Both the position numbers and the translations under genes were made by a program. This document shows positions 37,315 to 46,210 of a stretch of 64,000 nucleotides of DNA, in pieces. The first letter of the stretch is position 1. Every line of letters starts with the position of its first letter. The notes beneath the pieces are model-generated. The model saw nothing but the letters and a program-made list of their open reading frames with translations. It had not been told where the DNA came from and ran no database searches. The stretch comes from JAFDVL01 sp043775925 (GTDB taxonomy: Bacteria; Acidobacteriota; Blastocatellia; RBC074), in assembly GCA_043775925.1 (NCBI GenBank), contig JAYVRW010000226.1, forward strand, positions 1-64,000, given 5' to 3'.

Positions 37315-38472
37315 ATGCCACAAGAAGAACACGATACCACCACTGCCGCAGCGGCAACGACGCACGATCATAGCCAGCTTGAAACGTTGGAACACCGCCA
37401 AGAAGAAATTTCCGCCGCGATCACCGAACTGACGGAGGAAATCGCCACGCGCGAGGAACGCGCCCAGTTGCTCAACGACGACTTCGAGCAACTGGAGCAA
37501 GTGCTGGCGAGCCTCGCGGAATTCAAAGGTGGGTTAGGCGAACAGCTCAGCACGCTGGAGCAGGGCGAAGCAAGTTGGACAGAAGCCTTTCAGCAGGCAG
37601 CCGAACAGATGGAAGCCTTTGGCACCACGCTCACCCAGCACGAGGAAACCTGGCAACAGGCCCACACCAGCCTGGGCGAAGGATTGACACAGTTCACTCA
37701 GCTCATTAGCGAACAGGTGAACCAGCAACTCACGGAGCAGTCGCCCAAAGTGGACGAATCCAGCCAAACGCTTCAGGAAACCAGCACACAGGAAAAGCAA
37801 AAACTCGAAGAGGCAGGCGGCGCGGAACAGCAAGGCCACGAGACCTTGCTCGCTACGGTAGTGGAATCGCTCGCCGTGGCTGAGGCTCAGCACAACGAGC
37901 GGCAAACGGTCGTCGTACAACTCAGCGAAGTGTTCACGGCGCTAGGCGGAATGGTGACGCAAACGCAGGAAGCCATCGGGCAACAGTTAAGCCAGGCCGC
38001 AGAACATGTGGAGGGGACAGGACTAACCAGTCTGAGCGACGAAATGCAGGGGCTGGATGCGTTCGTCAATGAAGAGTTAACCGGGCGCATGGACGACACG
38101 CTGCAATTGTTGCAGACCGAAGTCACCAAGCTCATTAGCACATTTGGGCAGACGGTTACTGATGTTGGAGAAAATATCAGGCATCGCACGGCTGACGCGC
38201 TCGACGGCGCGGCCAGTCATGGAGAAGACCACAGCAGCAATCTGAGTAGCAAAGTAGACAGCGTACATAGGAACGGGTTGGATCCCGCTTCGGATGAGGT
38301 GTCACGTCATCACGATGAAGCCTCCGCCATGGCCGACAGCACGGCTGGGACCAAAGACTATATGCGAGAACAGCAGGAAAAGTCCGAGCGCGAAGCACGC
38401 GAGAAAGAAGAGCAGGAAGCGCGCGCAAACGAGGAGCGGGAATCGCCCGAGGATGAGAATGATGGCTGGTAG
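37315..38472 (+). CDS. Coiled-coil protein 2
   Basis: 385 residues with a TAAGGAG site, starting 39 bases after the previous gene. It is acidic and Gln/Glu/Thr-rich with heptad periodicity over about 20-300, then a His/Ser-rich part and a very charged tail (REQQEKSEREAREKEEQ) ending in EDENDGW. There is no signal peptide, membrane helix or catalytic motif. It probably assembles with the neighbouring coiled-coil proteins. Confidence 0.65.
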   Translation: MPQEEHDTTTAAAATTHDHSQLETLEHRQEEISAAITELTEEIATREERAQLLNDDFEQLEQVLASLAEFKGGLGEQLSTLEQGEASWTEAFQQAAEQMEAFGTTLTQHEETWQQAHTSLGEGLTQFTQLISEQVNQQLTEQSPKVDESSQTLQETSTQEKQKLEEAGGAEQQGHETLLATVVESLAVAEAQHNERQTVVVQLSEVFTALGGMVTQTQEAIGQQLSQAAEHVEGTGLTSLSDEMQGLDAFVNEELTGRMDDTLQLLQTEVTKLISTFGQTVTDVGENIRHRTADALDGAASHGEDHSSNLSSKVDSVHRNGLDPASDEVSRHHDEASAMADSTAGTKDYMREQQEKSEREAREKEEQEARANEERESPEDENDGW

Positions 38473-38520
38473 AGCAGCGCGCGACCATAGGCAAAATTGT
38501 AACACCCGAGGAAAAACAAT

Positions 38521-39399
38521 ATGAGTGAAGAACTAATCCCTGTGATCGAACAGTTGAACGGCTATGCGACCGCACTCCCCGCAAAACTGACCGAGCTGAG
38601 CCAGCATTATGAAGAGTTGAACGGACACAGCCAACAGGTGCTGGCGTCGCTGACCACACAACAGGAACAGCTCAAGGAAAAGGTTGAAACCACGACCACG
38701 GCGCTCAACGGCTTCACGCAGCAAGCCCAGACACAACAGGAAACGTTGCACACAAAGCTGGAAACGTTAACGCAGACAGCCGCGCAATGGCAGGAAGGGC
38801 TGGCCCAGATTCAGCAGGGACTCGCCACCGATTTGCAGGAAACGCAAGCTGTGATGGCCGGGTTCGGCGGCAAGCTGGAGGACGGTCACAACCGCTATCA
38901 AGCCGCGCAACAGCAATTGGCCGAAGCCGTGCAGTCCACTTCCGCCCAAATGGAAACTGATTTAGGGCGACTTCAGTCGGTGATGGAACAATTCAAAACC
39001 TACACGGACGAAAATCTGCAACAACTGGAAGAAATGCGAGGCGAGGTCGAGCGTGAGATCGCCGAATCCATTCAAGCCCTACAGGGAGTGCGCACCGAGA
39101 ATCAGGCGCAGGCCGATACGACGTTGTCAAATCTTCAGGAACAGCCGCAACAACTCGACCAAGCCCTGACGGACACTGCGGGTCAGGTCCAGGCAGAAGG
39201 CGATGAGTTGACAAAGGAACTGGAAACAGAGGTGAACGAGAATGTGAGGCCAGAGGTAGAGGCAGCGATGCAGGAAATTCAAGCTCGTTTGGATGACCTG
39301 GAAGCCAAGCTCCGCGACCATGCCGGAAACTCCGCAGAGATTCGCAATCAGATTCGAGAAAACCGCCAGAAACTGGATAACCTGCGCAATCAACTGTAA
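38521..39399 (+). CDS. Coiled-coil protein 3
   Basis: 292 residues with a GAGGAAA site. Heptads extend over nearly the whole length, rich in Gln, Glu, Leu and Thr (EELNGHSQQVLASLTTQQEQ; LEEMRGEVEREIAESIQAL), and it ends in a tight coiled coil (LDDLEAKLRDHAGN; RENRQKLDNLRNQL). No export signal is seen. Composition and length match protein 4, so the two may be paralogous or form hetero-oligomers. Confidence 0.65.
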   Translation: MSEELIPVIEQLNGYATALPAKLTELSQHYEELNGHSQQVLASLTTQQEQLKEKVETTTTALNGFTQQAQTQQETLHTKLETLTQTAAQWQEGLAQIQQGLATDLQETQAVMAGFGGKLEDGHNRYQAAQQQLAEAVQSTSAQMETDLGRLQSVMEQFKTYTDENLQQLEEMRGEVEREIAESIQALQGVRTENQAQADTTLSNLQEQPQQLDQALTDTAGQVQAEGDELTKELETEVNENVRPEVEAAMQEIQARLDDLEAKLRDHAGNSAEIRNQIRENRQKLDNLRNQL

Positions 39400-39468
39400 A
39401 ACGCTGGCCTCGCCGCCGCAAAGAGGAACGTTGGTTAGGCTTACTAACTTTTAGGAAAGGAAACAACA

Positions 39469-40347
39469 ATGTCTACCGCAATGGAAACCTTATCCCCGAT
39501 TGCTACCCGATTTGAAGAACTGTCTACCGGTATTGAGCAGCTTGAACCCACGCTCACTGCGACCAAAGAGTGGCTGGGGCAGTGGCAGGAACAAACACCC
39601 GAACAACTCACCGCGTTATTGTCGCAATGCGATGAATGGCAGGAAAAACTCAGTGGTCATCAGGAAGAACTGGGGACAGCCACGGGCGCAATGGGCGCAC
39701 AACTCGAACAAGTGGGCGAGCAACTGACCACGACGAAAACGGAATTGGAGCAGGAAGCGGGTAGCCTCAAGGAAGCCTTTGCCAGCCTGCGTGCCGAGTA
39801 TGCGGACATTGATGCAGAGATGGCGACGCTATTTGATGAGGCAGAAAAGGCGTTTCAGGAAGCCACGCAGGAATTGGCCGAAAGTCAAAAGTCGCTGAGC
39901 GAAGCGGTGACCGAGGCCGAAGCGTTCCTGCAAAACGATGTACGCAACGCGTACGAACAAGCCCGCACCGAGGCGACGGCCCGCAGTGAGGCGCTGCGAA
40001 CCGACCTCGTACAAGCGTTTGTCCCGGAGATCAAGAACCACAGCCAAAAACTGATGGAACATCTACAACAGGTGACAGAGAAAGTGGAAACCCGCTTCCG
40101 CGCCGTGGCCGAAGAGGTGGAGAAAAGTGCGAAAGATTCGTCGCAGGCAGTGAAAGATGCCAATAAGGAAGCAATTGATAAAACCAAGGAAGGGGCAAAG
40201 GGGTTAGTGACTTGCAAAAATAATGAGGTTCTTCCTGGGGCCGACGAGGCCGATGAAGCAATGCTAAAATTGAATCGAGACCTGGAAATCGCGGCGTGTG
40301 TTTTGAATCCCATTTACGGAATTGGCCGCCTCGCCGGGTGGTGGTAG
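39469..40347 (+). CDS. Coiled-coil protein 4
   Basis: 292 residues with a GGAAAGGAAA site. Helical Glu/Gln/Ala-rich sequence fills residues 1-245. The last 45 residues differ: a Cys-containing, more hydrophobic tail (LVTCKNN, EIAACVLNPIYGIGRLAGWW) that could bind a membrane or a partner. It is the last of the four coiled-coil genes; the next gene, a lipoprotein, begins 49 bases later, so they probably share a transcript. Confidence 0.65.
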   Translation: MSTAMETLSPIATRFEELSTGIEQLEPTLTATKEWLGQWQEQTPEQLTALLSQCDEWQEKLSGHQEELGTATGAMGAQLEQVGEQLTTTKTELEQEAGSLKEAFASLRAEYADIDAEMATLFDEAEKAFQEATQELAESQKSLSEAVTEAEAFLQNDVRNAYEQARTEATARSEALRTDLVQAFVPEIKNHSQKLMEHLQQVTEKVETRFRAVAEEVEKSAKDSSQAVKDANKEAIDKTKEGAKGLVTCKNNEVLPGADEADEAMLKLNRDLEIAACVLNPIYGIGRLAGWW

Positions 40348-40396
40348 TTCCGCCAAGGTCGCCGCCGCCCCGCTGAAACAGGAGAGTAGAATTCCC

Positions 40397-41098
40397 ATGC
40401 GTAACCGATCCCTTATAACGCTGACCCGCTCGTGGCTGGGCATGCTGCTTATCATCACGCTCGCTGCTTTGTTCATGGCCTGCCGCCAAGCTCCGACCAG
40501 CAACGCGGCGAAGCCGACTACGAAGACCAGTGAGTCGCCGCTTCCCACTGCCTCTCCCCTCGCGGCGAATGCGGGCGAGATACAAAAGCAACTACAGGAA
40601 GCCAACGAACATTTTACCTATCAGGGCAAACCGATTTCCCCCGGTGTGCTCAAAGATTTTGCCCTCAATGATCTGAGCGGAGATGTCCTTCCGGCAGGAG
40701 CAGTGTTGCTCGAAAAAGCGACCGATGAGCAGTACGAAATCAAGAGCGAAGGGACCGACATCAGAAAAGGCATCCAGGCCAACTTCGGTGAGATAACCCC
40801 TTTGGGACAAGAGTCCATCGGATATTCCTACCTCGGACGATTGGCCAATGGCACGCACGTTTTGCGAACTTATTACAGCGGTGGCGGGACCGGCGTTTTT
40901 ATGGTGCTGATACTGGTCAATTTCGTCACGCAGCAATACATTACAGATGAAGGCATGGCGGAGCGAATCCTGATCATGGACGCCGGGCAAATCCGTCTCG
41001 GCGACCGTTACGATGGCAAAATCACCGTTGAGCCAAAGCGCATCACGATTGGCCCAGGACGCAATCACGAAGAACAGCAAGCCATCCAATTTGACTAA
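40397..41098 (+). CDS. Lipoprotein of unknown function
   Basis: 233 residues from ATG 40397 (GGAGAG site), preferred to an upstream in-frame ATG because it opens a clean lipoprotein signal: basic MRNRSL, hydrophobic IITLAALFMAC with the lipobox Cys. A Ser/Thr/Pro linker follows, then an alpha/beta domain (FTYQGKPISPGVLKDFALN; YYSGGGTGVFMVLILV; IRLGDRYDGKITV). No known family is recognised. It should be tethered to a membrane and face the periplasm or the outside. Confidence 0.65.
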   Translation: MRNRSLITLTRSWLGMLLIITLAALFMACRQAPTSNAAKPTTKTSESPLPTASPLAANAGEIQKQLQEANEHFTYQGKPISPGVLKDFALNDLSGDVLPAGAVLLEKATDEQYEIKSEGTDIRKGIQANFGEITPLGQESIGYSYLGRLANGTHVLRTYYSGGGTGVFMVLILVNFVTQQYITDEGMAERILIMDAGQIRLGDRYDGKITVEPKRITIGPGRNHEEQQAIQFD

Positions 41099-41129
41099 CA
41101 ACGACTGATTTTCTAAATAGGAGAAAACC

Positions 41130-42053
41130 ATGACCCCATGCAGGTTACTTTATTTTGCACTCTTGTTATCGCTGAGTAGCTTTACCTGTGCACAAGCAAC
41201 GACTCCGGCAAAGTCGTCGCCGGAGTTTTCCAGCGTGTATACCACGCTTGATCTGAAAGCCTGCCGCCCACAAGGACGGGGGTTGGATGAATCCAGCATC
41301 TATCTCTGTCAAGGCGTTGGGGCCAATAGAATTAAGGTAAACAACAATGGCTGTTGTTTTTCGTATATTTCCATCCTTCCCCTGCCTTATTCCACTGAAG
41401 GGACTGAACTCGCCTTTGAATTTCGGCAAAAGACCGGCTTTGAACGAAGTGGACGGCGCGTGGAATGGCGTGTCGCCAACGGCAAACCATTCGCGGTGAT
41501 TTTGCGGCTGGATGAGACCGACGAGGCCCACTCTGCCAATGTTTTGCACCGGTGGCTGGTTGTAAAAGGCTTAAGAGGCTTTGAGAAGATGGCCTTTAAA
41601 GTGGATGCGAAGACACCGAATGCGATTACTAAAGCCAAAAAATACGCTGATAAAACCTATTCTGATCTACTATCTCTTGTAAAGGTGCAAGAAATATCCA
41701 TAAACCGCCGAAGAGCATACGCTGCGAGTGGTGCACTGGGACTATCTTATGTAAAGGTGCAAGAAAGGTCCATAAACCTGGGGGAATCTTTTAGTGTGGA
41801 TTTAGTATCTTCAGCTAGTGCGGGGATTTGGTGGAAAATTATAAATTCGGGTGCCCCTTATCTGGAACATAGTATTGAACATCCTAATAGTCCGCCCATA
41901 CCGAGAGATCCCCGAAGGGTCGGAGGGTCTTCTAAAACAACCCATATATTTAAGGCAATACAGAGAGGTCAAGTGGATGTGACTTTCAGCCAGGATGCTG
42001 GAGGTGAAAGGGATTACAGCAGGAGTTTAACGATTCACGTTACAGTAAAGTAA
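41130..42053 (+). CDS. Secreted protein with chagasin-like C-terminal domain
   Basis: 307 residues with an AGGAG site and a signal peptide (LLYFALLLSLSSFTCAQA). The N-terminal domain (25-165) has paired Cys and strand-rich sequence of unknown family. Residues 180-210 contain an imperfect in-frame 24-residue duplication, each copy with VKVQExSIN. The last 95 residues (GESFSVDLVSSASAGIWWK; VGGSSKTTHIFKAIQRGQVD) follow the beta-sandwich and loop pattern of chagasin/I42 inhibitors of papain-like cysteine proteases. Inhibitory activity is inferred only. Confidence 0.6.
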   Translation: MTPCRLLYFALLLSLSSFTCAQATTPAKSSPEFSSVYTTLDLKACRPQGRGLDESSIYLCQGVGANRIKVNNNGCCFSYISILPLPYSTEGTELAFEFRQKTGFERSGRRVEWRVANGKPFAVILRLDETDEAHSANVLHRWLVVKGLRGFEKMAFKVDAKTPNAITKAKKYADKTYSDLLSLVKVQEISINRRRAYAASGALGLSYVKVQERSINLGESFSVDLVSSASAGIWWKIINSGAPYLEHSIEHPNSPPIPRDPRRVGGSSKTTHIFKAIQRGQVDVTFSQDAGGERDYSRSLTIHVTVK

Positions 42054-42077
42054 TCTCACTCTCAATCCATCTAGCAA

Positions 42078-42245
42078 ATGATCATGGCACCGATATCAAT
42101 GAACGCAGGTTTTATACGAATAACCTTGAGAGCAGCAATTCTCCTGTCAGTTGTGGCAGCAAGTTTGACGTTGGCGCACTGTACTGACGATGCTCCAGCC
42201 AATGGAGAAGCTCGTGCCTTCGCTGATCGTGCATGCCAGAAATAA
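42078..42245 (+). CDS. Possible 55-residue lipoprotein
   Basis: The ORF at ATG 42078 encodes a basic N-terminus, a hydrophobic stretch (AAILLSVVAASLTLAHC) ending in a plausible lipobox Cys, and a short polar mature part of about 19 residues. Two other in-frame ATG codons lie within eight codons. It fits the 252-base gap between the chagasin-like and FHA genes. It could be a lysis- or entericidin-like peptide or a signal-peptide remnant. Confidence 0.4.
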   Translation: MIMAPISMNAGFIRITLRAAILLSVVAASLTLAHCTDDAPANGEARAFADRACQK

Positions 42246-42305
42246 CGTAGCCGTGACGTTACAACGAACTTCGGTTCATTACGGAACCTATTCCAACCAA
42301 GTACC

Positions 42306-44459
42306 ATGTCCTATAAATCAGAAAAACTCGGACAACGAATTACACAACTTCAGGATTACATCATCAGTAAAGGCGCGGCGCATCCAGTACTCAAAGAAGT
42401 ACGAGATGAATTGCCCTTGTTGGCAGACACTCTCAATCGAGGAAAGCTGACCATTCATTTGATTGCGGCGCAGGATAATTGGGCCTCGCTACTGGGGCAA
42501 TATTTCAGTCAGCAGACGGCTCTGGCTGAAAGCTTCGTCACCCAAGTGGAAGATTCCCCTTGGCAACTGGCAGATTCTCAGATTGAGACACCGCCAACGA
42601 TCCTGCTCCAAAATCCCGAAGCCAGTGCAAAAGGCGTCTCGAACTATCAACTCTCGCCCGATGTGCCAATCATTGTCGGACGTGATCCTGGACGCGCGAC
42701 GCTGTTGGTGACAGATCGAATTAATATGGTCAGCGGCAGCCATGCGAGTTTCAAGCGCGTCGAGTCCCCGAATAAAAAAGGCGCACCGACCGAATGGCAG
42801 GTTTGCGATAACAACAGCACCAACGGAACCTTTGTGAATGGGCAGCGCATTTTTGGTTGTCAGACGCTCGACTCCGGGGATCAAATTATCCTGGGCGGAG
42901 CGACGCCCGAAAGTAATCGCGCGGTCTTTGTCTTCGAGTACAATCCTGTGGATCACACGGCACTCGAACAGCTTTATCAGCGGGCCAACAGTTGTGATGC
43001 GCTGATGGCCATTGTCGGCCCCGCGCAACTTGATTCCCCGGTCACGCAAGACCTGATCGGTAAAAGCAAAGCGGGTTTGAGTAAGCTTCATCTGGTGGTT
43101 TTGGGCGAACCTGTCCTCGCCGGAATCAGTCAGAAATTACAGGCGCTGGCACAACCTCTCAAAGTCCCGCTGGAGATTATCCCGCTCCCGCTTCCAGCGG
43201 ACGCCACGATCCCTGGCAACGCAGAAGAGTTCCCGACAGAATGGCAAACCGTACTGGGCAAGATGAGCAGCGATATGGTTGCCTTCTCTGCCAGAAAAGT
43301 AGAAGACATTTTGGTCAACCGTCTAACGCTGCAACTCAATGCACAAGTGGCGCGCATTGATGGTGTCCTGATCACACAGGAAGAAACGCTGCGCCTGCAA
43401 TTTGAGCGCGAAAATCAAATGCTGAATGGCATCGGGGTGGATGAGTTACGCGAACGGATGCGCGGCTTGCTGACGAAAGCCAAAGAAGACAAAGACCTCT
43501 TTTTCCGGCAGGTTCGCGTGGATTTGAACTCAGCCAAAACCTCTATCCTTGATCCGCACGCCAAGCGTGGTATTCAAGGCAAGATCAAACAATTCACTGA
43601 CGAATTGGTTCCCGCCGTCGTGGTCAAAAAAGGAATCAAGCAGGTGTTGCTGAAACCTGCGGAGAAAAGTGCCTCAGAGAATATTGACCTGATTGCCTTT
43701 CAATTCTGTCAGAAGGAGCTGGGCGAATGGGTCAATCGGGAATGGGATCGCACGTTGACCGAATACGCTGCCGGTGGCTTGAATGGCCTTTTGCAGCGAT
43801 TGTCATCCAATTTGACAGTGACGGCCTCTGTCATCAACGTGGATGCCATCAATCAACCCATTCAGCCGCCTAATCTGACCCGCAGCTTGCAAGAATCCAT
43901 CCTGGGAAAGGCCAGAGAAGAACCGTTGAATGAGGATAGTTTTGGCGGTTACATTATGAAAAAGTTTCGCAGTACCTGGATGATGCTTGGCTCTTTAGTA
44001 GCACTCGGAGGAACGATTTTCTTACCTTTAATTAAGAGGCTCCTTCCCAACCAGGAAAATGCCTCCAAGGGCCCGCGCGGTGATTGGTTCTCCAATCTGT
44101 TGCAATCCGCCCCCTATCTCCAAATTCCCATTTACCTTGGGTTACTATTGTTTGTGTTGTATCTTGTCCGCGATTACAAAATCAACCGAGGGCTAGCGCT
44201 GGAAGAGCTTGGGACAAAGCTCAAAACCGACTTGTGTGGCTATTACCAATCTTTTGCTAAGGACCGTATTGATCGGTTATTGCAAGAAATCCTGCTCGCG
44301 CTGGAAGCCGAAGACCAACGGCTGAAGAGCGCGATGGGGCGCATCGAAGAGCAACTCTCCGTTCAGGTCGGTGACATTCGCAAAAAATTGGACGAGATCA
44401 AAAGCCGCCAGCAATTGATGACCAAAGAACGTGGCGATTTAAAGCGGTTGGCGATCTAG
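42306..44459 (+). CDS. FHA-domain membrane protein
   Basis: 717 residues. A forkhead-associated domain at about 118-222 has the phosphothreonine-binding pattern: VGRDP, SGSHA, NNSTNGTFVNG. Long charged and helical segments follow (330-460). Two hydrophobic segments lie near 560-580 (LGSLVALGGTIFLPLIK) and 602-622 (IPIYLGLLLFVLYLV), and a coiled-coil tail closes the protein. It should read phosphorylation events made by the kinase encoded 48 bases downstream and link them to the inner membrane. The start lacks a clear ribosome binding site. Confidence 0.85.
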   Translation: MSYKSEKLGQRITQLQDYIISKGAAHPVLKEVRDELPLLADTLNRGKLTIHLIAAQDNWASLLGQYFSQQTALAESFVTQVEDSPWQLADSQIETPPTILLQNPEASAKGVSNYQLSPDVPIIVGRDPGRATLLVTDRINMVSGSHASFKRVESPNKKGAPTEWQVCDNNSTNGTFVNGQRIFGCQTLDSGDQIILGGATPESNRAVFVFEYNPVDHTALEQLYQRANSCDALMAIVGPAQLDSPVTQDLIGKSKAGLSKLHLVVLGEPVLAGISQKLQALAQPLKVPLEIIPLPLPADATIPGNAEEFPTEWQTVLGKMSSDMVAFSARKVEDILVNRLTLQLNAQVARIDGVLITQEETLRLQFERENQMLNGIGVDELRERMRGLLTKAKEDKDLFFRQVRVDLNSAKTSILDPHAKRGIQGKIKQFTDELVPAVVVKKGIKQVLLKPAEKSASENIDLIAFQFCQKELGEWVNREWDRTLTEYAAGGLNGLLQRLSSNLTVTASVINVDAINQPIQPPNLTRSLQESILGKAREEPLNEDSFGGYIMKKFRSTWMMLGSLVALGGTIFLPLIKRLLPNQENASKGPRGDWFSNLLQSAPYLQIPIYLGLLLFVLYLVRDYKINRGLALEELGTKLKTDLCGYYQSFAKDRIDRLLQEILLALEAEDQRLKSAMGRIEEQLSVQVGDIRKKLDEIKSRQQLMTKERGDLKRLAI

Positions 44460-44507
44460 CTCTAGGGCTCGCAATTAGAAAGAACTCTCGCTCCGCAGAG
44501 GACACCT

Positions 44508-46199
44508 ATGCTATCACCAGGAACAGTGTTACAGAACCGCTTCGAGATTGTACGTGAAATCGGACGCGGCGGGATGGGCGCGGTCTTTGAAGGCCGCGAC
44601 CTGAAATTCAACGGCAGCCCTATCGCCATCAAACAATGCCTGCTCACCAGCGACCAGATGAAACAAGCCTTTTTTAAGGAAGCCTCCTTGCTGGCGCGAC
44701 TGGATCATCCGTATCTGCCGGATGCGCGCGAACATTTTGTTGAAGGTGAGGGCCATTTCCTGATCATGAAATACATCGAAGGCGATGATCTGGAAAACCT
44801 CTTACTCAAACGCGGTCATCCGTTTGAGGTAGAAGAAGTGAAAGGCTGGATGGATCAGGTACTGGATGCGCTGGTTTATATGCACGGCTTGACCCCGTTG
44901 GTAATTCATCGCGACATCAAACCGGGCAATATCAAGCTGACACCAACGGGACACGTGAAGCTGATTGATTTTGGTTTGGCAAAAGGCGGTGGCGGGACGA
45001 GCATCGCGGGATATTCGCTGAATTACTCAGCCCCGGAACAATTACAGGAAACGGGCAGCGATGCACGCACGGATTTGTATTCGCTGGGCGCGACGATGTA
45101 CCGCCTGTTGTCAGGGCAAATTCCGAAATCCGCCTTTGAGCGCACGAATTCCCTCTTGAATGACCAACCAGACCCACTGGTGCCGTTGCATCGGCTGAAT
45201 CCACGCGTCCCTGAAGCGGTCAGTCAAGTCGTCGCGCAGGCATTGGCCTTAAAGAAGAATGACCGCTTTGCTGAGGCTGCCGAAATGAAGCGTGCGTTGC
45301 GCGTGGCGGCTGAAAATAGATTGCCGGTGGTGGTGCCGGCCTACACCCCAACCCAACTTCCAGACGCAGGATTTAGCCGCACTGTTACGCCCGATAAAGT
45401 TTCGGAACCAGCTCCTTATTCTGCCACAGAGATCAAAGGCGAAGCCACTGGAAAACCTGCTGAGTTTTCCATCACGCAAACTCCGGAAGAACCCGCGAAG
45501 CCGCCTGCCGTCAGCCGCACGGTAGCCAGGGCAGAGGAGATTGCGCCTGCCATGCAGACAATCTCAACGCCCACCGTACAGCCCGATAGAAGCCCCTTAC
45601 CTGTCAAAGAGCAAGCGAGCAAAGGGGCGGCGATGGGCAAAGTCATCGCCGCCGCCACAGGAAGCGTAGTACTAATCGGCGGCCTTGTCTTTTGGAGCCT
45701 GAAGCCCAGCCCGCAACCGATTGTTATCAACAATCAATCAACCGCCAGCCCGGCGGCTTCCCCTTCTGCGTCAAATCCAGTCGCTGAAGGTAGCGGCCAC
45801 GGTACAATTCTAGGCAGCGTTACAGATCAGTCCGGCGCCGTCATATCAGGCGTACAAATCGTCTTCACAAACATCAACACGAATCTTAAATCTACTGCTG
45901 TCACTAACCCCACTGGGGCGTTTATTATGCCAGCGTTGATTGTGGGCAGCTATAAAATGACTGTCACCCAAGATGGCTTCAAGAAATATAGTCGTAGCGG
46001 CATCGTGCTGGAAGCAGATCAGAAAGCGCAGCTCAACGTAGTACTGGAAACTGGCGCGGTGGCTGAAAGGAAGTCACAGGACAGACAGCCTGTCACTCCC
46101 AAGCCAAAACTAAAGCAAGACGCATCGCAGGATTTAATTAATCAAATGAACAAAACGCAGGAAGTGATTGATACGATGAAGCCGAAGAAGAAAAACTAA
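44508..46199 (+). CDS. Membrane Ser/Thr protein kinase with carboxypeptidase-regulatory-like domain
   Basis: 563 residues. The Hanks-type kinase domain (about 8-270) is complete: GRGGMGAVFEG, PIAIKQ, VIHRDIKPGNIKL, LIDFGLAKGG, NYSAPEQL. A Pro/Thr linker leads to a membrane helix (VIAAATGSVVLIGGLVFW, about 377-395). Outside lies a carboxypeptidase-regulatory-like beta domain (GTILGSVTDQSGAVISGV ... NVVLETGAV). The last 25 residues (539-563) repeat the QDLINQMNKTQEVIDTMK motif of coiled-coil protein 1. It is the last gene of the locus, directly followed by an IS630 remnant 11 bases after the stop. Confidence 0.9.
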   Translation: MLSPGTVLQNRFEIVREIGRGGMGAVFEGRDLKFNGSPIAIKQCLLTSDQMKQAFFKEASLLARLDHPYLPDAREHFVEGEGHFLIMKYIEGDDLENLLLKRGHPFEVEEVKGWMDQVLDALVYMHGLTPLVIHRDIKPGNIKLTPTGHVKLIDFGLAKGGGGTSIAGYSLNYSAPEQLQETGSDARTDLYSLGATMYRLLSGQIPKSAFERTNSLLNDQPDPLVPLHRLNPRVPEAVSQVVAQALALKKNDRFAEAAEMKRALRVAAENRLPVVVPAYTPTQLPDAGFSRTVTPDKVSEPAPYSATEIKGEATGKPAEFSITQTPEEPAKPPAVSRTVARAEEIAPAMQTISTPTVQPDRSPLPVKEQASKGAAMGKVIAAATGSVVLIGGLVFWSLKPSPQPIVINNQSTASPAASPSASNPVAEGSGHGTILGSVTDQSGAVISGVQIVFTNINTNLKSTAVTNPTGAFIMPALIVGSYKMTVTQDGFKKYSRSGIVLEADQKAQLNVVLETGAVAERKSQDRQPVTPKPKLKQDASQDLINQMNKTQEVIDTMKPKKKN

Positions 46200-46210
46200 T
46201 ACATACTAAG

